The notes under the pieces were generated by a model. The model did not search any database. It worked only from the letters and a program-made list of their open reading frames with translations, and was not told where the DNA came from. A DNA stretch of 25,259 bases, from the NCBI GenBank assembly GCA_035547055.1, contig DASZVN010000123.1:1-25259 (forward strand), written 5' to 3'. Numbering within the stretch: the first letter of the stretch is position 1; each line of letters starts with the position of its first letter. This document shows, one piece after another, positions 20,377-25,259 of the stretch. The position numbers and the translations under genes were made by a program. Origin of the DNA: DASZVN01 sp035547055 (GTDB taxonomy: Bacteria; Pseudomonadota; Alphaproteobacteria; Rhizobiales; Methylopilaceae).

Positions 20377-21558
20377 TCAAATCCCCGGCGTCAGGCGCAG
20401 CAGGCGGCCGTGTTTCACCTCGTCGTCGGTGAGGAGGTAGAGGGCGCCGTCGGGGCCCTGACGGACGTCGCGGATGCGCTGGCCGACCTCCTTCCGGAGG
20501 AGGTGTTCTTCGCCGGTGACGCGCTCGCCGTCGAGGCTGAGGCGCACGAGCATCTGGCCCTTCAGCGCGGCGACGAACAGGCTGCCCTTCCACGCCGGAA
20601 AGAGCCCGCCGTCGTAGAAGGCGATGCCGGACGGCGCGATCGAGGGCGTCCAGAACCGGACCGGCTGCTCCATGCCGGGCGCCGCCGTGCCAATCCCGAT
20701 CGGTGTGCCGTCATAGTCCTTGCCGTAGGTAACGACCGGCCAGCCATAGTTCTTGCCCGCCTCGGGGATGTTGATCTCGTCGCCGCCCATTGGGCCGTTC
20801 TCGCTGGTCCAGAGCTGGTGGCTCGCCGGGTTGATGGCGGCGCCCTCGGCGTTGCGAAGGCCGTAGGCCCAGATTTCCGGCAGCGCGCCCTCGCGCAGCG
20901 CGAACGGGTTGTCGGGTGGGATCGAGCCGTCAGTATTGATCCGGATCACCTTGCCGAGGTCGTTGTCGAGCCGCTGCAGGCGGTTGTGGCGATAGTCGTA
21001 GCGATCGCCGATGGTCGCGAACAGCGTGCCGTCCGGCGCGAAGGCAAGCCTGCAGCCGTAGTTGTTGTCGCCGACCAAAGCCGGCTCGGCGCGGAAGATG
21101 ACGTGAAGGTTCTCGAGGGCGCCGTCGTCGTCCGCGAGCCGAGCCCTGGCGATCGCGGTGCCCGAGGCACCGTTCGCGCGCGGCTCGACATAGCTCAGAT
21201 AGATGAACCGGTTCGCGACGAAATTCGGGTCGAGCGCGAGATCGAACAGGCCAGCCTGGCTCCCAGTGTGAACCGCTGGCACCCCGGCGAGCGGCGGGGC
21301 CAGCTTCCCGTCGGCGCCGAGGCGGTCGAGCCGCCCGGGCCGCTCGGTGAAGAGCAGGCTGCCGTCGGGGAGGAAGGCAATCGACCAGGGATGTTCGAGA
21401 TTGTCCGCGAGCACCGCGACACGAGGCTCGACCGCCGGCACCTTGTCGGTGCTGGAGCCGTTGCGCGGATCGCTGGCGTAGGGCCAGCCCTCCGCCGCCG
21501 CGGCGGTTGCAAGGACGGGAAAGGCAAGGACGGCGAGAACGGATCCGAGCGAAGCCAT
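20377..21558 (-). CDS. PQQ-type soluble sugar dehydrogenase homologue, catalytic His replaced
   Basis: This 393-residue beta-propeller protein has a signal peptide (cut near AAAAEG, residue 23) and belongs to the glucose/sorbosone dehydrogenase family, periplasmic enzymes that oxidise aldoses with PQQ. Family blocks include HPWSIAFLPDGSLLFTERPG (56-75), FDLALDPNF, LGKVIRINTDGSIPPDNPF, EIWAYGLRNAEGAA and NGPMGGDEIN. In the block that holds the catalytic His (H144 of the Acinetobacter enzyme, DHQSGRL) this protein reads DNNYGCRLAF. Asn166 stands at the His place and Cys169 at a usual Gly. It may be inactive toward sugars or act differently. GGAGG lies 8 bases ahead of the ATG. No PQQ synthesis genes are in the window. 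Confidence 0.88.
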   Translation of the reverse strand: MASLGSVLAVLAFPVLATAAAAEGWPYASDPRNGSSTDKVPAVEPRVAVLADNLEHPWSIAFLPDGSLLFTERPGRLDRLGADGKLAPPLAGVPAVHTGSQAGLFDLALDPNFVANRFIYLSYVEPRANGASGTAIARARLADDDGALENLHVIFRAEPALVGDNNYGCRLAFAPDGTLFATIGDRYDYRHNRLQRLDNDLGKVIRINTDGSIPPDNPFALREGALPEIWAYGLRNAEGAAINPASHQLWTSENGPMGGDEINIPEAGKNYGWPVVTYGKDYDGTPIGIGTAAPGMEQPVRFWTPSIAPSGIAFYDGGLFPAWKGSLFVAALKGQMLVRLSLDGERVTGEEHLLRKEVGQRIRDVRQGPDGALYLLTDDEVKHGRLLRLTPGI

Positions 21559-21655
21559 GGCTGCGGCCTCCCCAGGCAGCGAAGCCCTGCTTCAACGCCG
21601 CCGGCAGCCGCTTCCTTCGGCCACTAACGATCCTGTGATGGCTGCTGCCGACTCC

Positions 21656-21694
21656 GTAGGGTGGGCATTCGCAGCATGCCGATGCCCACCCTAC
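21656..21694. repeat. Inverted repeat GTAGGGTGGGCAT element
   Basis: Perfect 13-bp arms GTAGGGTGGGCAT (21656-21668) and ATGCCCACCCTAC (21682-21694) flank a 13-base loop. Elements built on GTAGGGTGGGCA are widespread in proteobacterial intergenic regions. It lies in the 193-base gap between the Rieske oxygenase stop and the sugar dehydrogenase start, and could end or stabilise the oxygenase transcript. Confidence 0.7.
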
Positions 21695-21720
21695 AAGCGG
21701 TGCGCCCGACGGAAAAAGTC

Positions 21721-21743
21721 TGGGCCAAGCCCGGCCATGACGG
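21721..21743. repeat. Dispersed repeat copy 1 (GGCCAAGCCCGGNCATGACGG)
   Basis: This stretch reads TGGGCCAAGCCCGGCCATGA followed by CGG. It matches the sequence at 23976-23999 over 21 bases with a single difference. It lies just downstream of the Rieske oxygenase stop (minus strand). The shape is that of a known type of alphaproteobacterial intergenic repeat built around a GGCCNGG palindrome ending in ATGACGG. Confidence 0.6.
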
Positions 21744-21751
21744 CGGCGCGC

Positions 21752-23062
21752 TCACGCAGGCTCGGGCACCTTGGGCGTGCGGCCGAGCGGCTTGTTGTCC
21801 GGCACCAGCGATGTCCAGTCGGCGCTTCGGGCGACGGTGGTGTCGATCAGCGCGCGCACCTTGCGGAGATCAGCGGAGGACAGGCCGATCGGCTCGCCGC
21901 CGGCCTCCATGCGGCGGAGCGATTCCAGCAGGCGTCGGCGCATGTGGACGACGGCGCGGTCGGCCGGCACCAGCATCTCCTTGGTGCGGTCGACGATCGG
22001 CCCCTGCGAGTAGGCCAGCACCATGTCCTCCTGCTCGATGCCGCTGTAGCCGGCGAAGCTCTCGCCGCGGCGCATCCGGGCGCGATCCTGGCCAAGACCG
22101 TCCTCCCAGCTTACGCGGAAGGCGCAGTCGCGCTCGTTCCAGAAGCGCGGGTCCGACAGGCCGAGCACCGCCACCACCTGGTCGTGGTCGGCCGGCTCGT
22201 CGCCGTGGCAGACGATGAAGGTCGAGGTGTGCTCGTCGTCCTGCGGGATCTCGAACAGATGGTACTCGAAGCTGCCCTGCGACGGGATGATGCGCCCGCT
22301 CGGAAAGATGAAGGTGGTGACGCGGATGCTCCAGGCGTCCTCGCCCGCCGCGGTCTTCGCCACCGCGCGCTTGGCGGCATAGAAATAGCCCCAGTCGGCA
22401 TCGACGATATCGAGGTCCGGCGCATTGTCCTCGGAGGCCATTACGCCGAGGTCGATGCTCTCGTTCTCCGACAGCCTGGCCTGGGCGCTGACCTTGACGT
22501 GGTCGGCGTGCAGCACCCCGACATGCGAGCTGTCGGAGCCGCCCTCGGCGAGCTGCAGCCAGTTGGCGCGGCCGTCGACCCGCACGACGACGCGGTTCGC
22601 GTCCGGTCCCTCCATGAAGCGGTGATGGCGGAACGGCGGCTCCTGGTCCTTTGGGCCGAGATAGGCCCAGATCAGCCCGCCGGCCTCGCGCACCGGATAG
22701 GCCGGGGCGCGGAGCCGGGCGCGAAAGGCATCGTCGCAGAAGTTCGGCGTCTCCTGCACCGTGCCGTCGGCCCCGAACTTCCAGCCGTGATAGAGGCAGC
22801 GGATGCCGCCGTTCTCGACGCGGCCGAGCGCGAGCGACACCCGGCGGTGCATGCAGAGCTCGTCGAGCAGGCCGACCCGGCCGGCGGTGTCGCGAAAGGC
22901 GACGAGGTCCTCGCCGAGAAGCCGCAGCCGCAGCGGATCGCCGTCCGGCTCGGGAAGCTGGGCGGAGGTCGCGACCGGCAGCCAATAGCGACGGAACATC
23001 GTCCCCATCGGCGTGCCGGGGCCGACCCGCGTCAGCCTGTCGTTCTCGGCGGCGGTGACCAT
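21752..23062 (-). CDS. Rieske 2Fe-2S aromatic ring oxygenase, phthalate-dioxygenase type
   Basis: This 436-residue oxygenase subunit takes electrons through a Rieske cluster to a mononuclear iron that hydroxylates or demethylates aromatic or similar substrates. The Rieske motif is complete: C70-x-H72, 16 residues, C89-x2-H92. The catalytic domain has the bridging Asp and two iron-binding His in EGGSDSSHVGVLH (D177, H180, H185), a form typical of the phthalate 4,5-dioxygenase (alpha3, single-subunit) branch. The start ATG 23062 has AGGAG 8 bases upstream; an earlier in-frame start at 23107 is unsupported. No reductase or ferredoxin gene neighbours it, so the electron donor must be encoded elsewhere. 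The substrate is unknown. Confidence 0.93.
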   Translation of the reverse strand: MVTAAENDRLTRVGPGTPMGTMFRRYWLPVATSAQLPEPDGDPLRLRLLGEDLVAFRDTAGRVGLLDELCMHRRVSLALGRVENGGIRCLYHGWKFGADGTVQETPNFCDDAFRARLRAPAYPVREAGGLIWAYLGPKDQEPPFRHHRFMEGPDANRVVVRVDGRANWLQLAEGGSDSSHVGVLHADHVKVSAQARLSENESIDLGVMASEDNAPDLDIVDADWGYFYAAKRAVAKTAAGEDAWSIRVTTFIFPSGRIIPSQGSFEYHLFEIPQDDEHTSTFIVCHGDEPADHDQVVAVLGLSDPRFWNERDCAFRVSWEDGLGQDRARMRRGESFAGYSGIEQEDMVLAYSQGPIVDRTKEMLVPADRAVVHMRRRLLESLRRMEAGGEPIGLSSADLRKVRALIDTTVARSADWTSLVPDNKPLGRTPKVPEPA

Positions 23063-23150
23063 GGCACGCACTCCTGTCAATGGGTGGTTCGAAGCGCAGC
23101 CAATCAAGCCGCCGCGGCCCGCGCAAGCCTGGAATCGTTCGCAGCATGCA

Positions 23151-23282
23151 CCCTCTCCCTTGCGGGAGGCCCACGCAGCGGGCGATCTGGGTGATGAGTG
23201 CGCCCGCCGCGAGCGTCGCGCCCGCCCCTCATCCGTCCCGCGGCTCCGCCGCTAGCCACCTTCTCCCGCAAGAGGAGAAGGG
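23151..23282. repeat. Long inverted repeat element in the 23063-23372 gap
   Basis: The left arm CCCTCTCCCTTGCGGGAGG (23151-23169) and the right arm around CTTCTCCCGCAAGAGGAGAA (23260-23279) share the perfect core CTTGCGGGAG/CTCCCGCAAG. About 90 bases of GC-rich non-coding sequence lie between. This is typical of a mobile or palindromic intergenic element in alphaproteobacteria. The rest of the 310-base gap holds the oxygenase upstream region and the leader of the following membrane protein gene; I see no gene in it. Confidence 0.6.
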
Positions 23283-23372
23283 ACGTCGCGTGATTCCTTG
23301 CGGCTGCAGCACCGAACACATCGCATCAAGGGGCGCCGCCGTAGTAGGATCGGCCCACTGGGGAGAGAAGCG

Positions 23373-23948
23373 ATGGTCGCCATCGACGCCGGTCCGCAAC
23401 CCGGCCTGATCCGGCTGCACTACCTCTGGTACTGCGCCGCGGCGTTTGCCGTGATGGCGGCGGCGATCGTCAGCGCCGACCTGTGGTTCCTGAACTTCGT
23501 CCACGTCATCGCCGGCATCATGTGGACCGGGATCGACCTTTTCATGGGCTTCATCCTCGGGCCGATCCTGAGCCAGATCGAATTGCCTGCGCGCCGCGCG
23601 GTGATCCTGCGGCTGACGCCGAAGACGCTGTTCCTGATGCCGACGCTGTCGATCATCACCGGCACCTCCGGCTGGTTCCTCGCGGGGCGGGTCGGCTATC
23701 TCGGCCTGCCTTGGCCACAATTCGGCTGGGTCGCGGCGACGCTCGTCCTGATCACGCTGATGACGATCCAGGGCCTCGGCTATCTCCTGCCGACCAACCT
23801 CCGCGTCTGCTTCGAGCTGCAGAAGGCCGCGCCCGACTTCCAGAAGATCGGCCGCCTGATGAGCCGCTATTTCCTCGTCGTCGCGACCCAAGGCGCGATG
23901 CAGATCCTGATGGTCGTCATCATGGCCCGCTTCGTCGCCGGGATTTGA
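23373..23948 (+). CDS. Integral membrane protein of unknown function
   Basis: This protein of 191 residues has about five predicted membrane helices (roughly 15-36, 38-64, 86-106, 117-139 and 164-188). The second helix carries NFVHVIAGIMWTGIDLFMG, with a His and Trp arranged like segments of CopD, DUF2269 or the membrane part of urate-oxidase-like (PuuD) proteins, some of which bind haem. That resemblance is only suggestive. A conserved-looking soluble loop RLTPKTLFLMP precedes helix three. ATG 23373 has GGAGAG 5-6 bases upstream. The gene stands alone between the Rieske oxygenase (divergent) and gltA (same strand, 254 bases away). Confidence 0.8.
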   Translation: MVAIDAGPQPGLIRLHYLWYCAAAFAVMAAAIVSADLWFLNFVHVIAGIMWTGIDLFMGFILGPILSQIELPARRAVILRLTPKTLFLMPTLSIITGTSGWFLAGRVGYLGLPWPQFGWVAATLVLITLMTIQGLGYLLPTNLRVCFELQKAAPDFQKIGRLMSRYFLVVATQGAMQILMVVIMARFVAGI

Positions 23949-23975
23949 TCGAGGCGGCGTCGCTCCACGTCAGGG

Positions 23976-23999
23976 CCCGGCCAAGCCCGGACATGACGG
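23976..23999. repeat. Dispersed repeat copy 2 (GGCCAAGCCCGGNCATGACGG)
   Basis: This is the second copy of the repeat seen at 21721-21743, here CCCGGCCAAGCCCGGACATG followed by ACGG. It starts 28 bases after the membrane protein stop codon. Preceding CGTCA pairs with TGACG, making the copy part of a longer hairpin that could end that transcript. Confidence 0.6.
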
Positions 24000-24026
24000 G
24001 AGGGCAAGCGGCCGCGCCAGCGCCCC

Positions 24027-24055
24027 TTGCGCCACGCTATGCTGCGATGCACAAT
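24027..24055 (+). promoter_or_regulatory. Candidate gltA promoter
   Basis: TTGCGC (24027-24032), a 17-base spacer and CACAAT (24050-24055) lie about 150 bases ahead of the citrate synthase start. Each box has four consensus bases. The rest of the gap (24056-24202) is GC-rich leader with no small open frame that looks real. Confidence 0.35.
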
Positions 24056-24202
24056 CCCAATTGCCGCAGTGCCCGCGGGTCGCTTGCCGGGGGTGCCGCT
24101 TTGGGATAGGGCAACGCGGCGAGAGGCTCGGCGAAAGACCCGGGTCGTCCCCCTCCCCGGCGGCCTGCGCCGCCCACTCCTTCAGACCGCAGCGAGGGTT
24201 TC

Positions 24203-25259
<1,057 letters not shown>

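Overview
This is a GC-rich chromosomal segment of an alphaproteobacterium. The evidence is the 16S rRNA sequence, the gene order dnaK-dnaJ-pmtA, a UvrB with a long N-terminal extension, and small palindromic intergenic repeats of the kind common in alphaproteobacteria. I cannot fix the order or genus from the sequence alone. There are no transposases, phage genes, CRISPR arrays or tRNAs, and base use is even, so this is ordinary core and shell genome.

Layout. Positions 1-1760 hold the 5' part of an rRNA operon on the minus strand: a 16S gene cut at its 3' end by the window edge, a leader with a boxA-like site, and two tandem promoters. Divergent from it is an envelope M23 metallopeptidase, whose stop codon abuts the stop of a convergent AI-2E/PerM-type membrane protein. 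From 5284 to 8795 the plus strand carries an acyl-CoA ligase of the DmdB-like group, a polyhydroxyalkanoate-system protein and two overlapping RraA-family genes. A small orphan gene lies on the minus strand, then a translationally coupled pair (carboxymuconolactone decarboxylase-like protein plus DUF423 membrane protein), then a convergent secreted trypsin-like protease.

From 11350 to 15290 the minus strand holds a heat-shock operon, dnaK-dnaJ-pmtA. It has a sigma-32-like promoter, a structured dnaK leader and two hairpins between dnaK and dnaJ. Next come two DNA-damage genes, an AlkB-like dioxygenase (plus) and uvrB (minus), facing each other. A secreted TPR protein with four cysteines follows, then three minus-strand genes: an RTX-repeat protein, a PQQ-type sugar dehydrogenase homologue and a Rieske oxygenase. 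The window ends with a plus-strand membrane protein of unknown function and a citrate synthase gene (gltA) that runs off the right edge after both catalytic histidines.

I do not see a clearly new multi-gene system. The observations most worth a second look are: a sugar dehydrogenase homologue with Asn where the family has its catalytic His; the overlapping RraA paralogues, only one of which keeps the full aldolase motif; the dnaK leader hairpin that presents the ribosome-binding site in its loop; an alkB-like gene whose upstream region and start are made of a palindromic repeat; and an orphan 106-residue protein.
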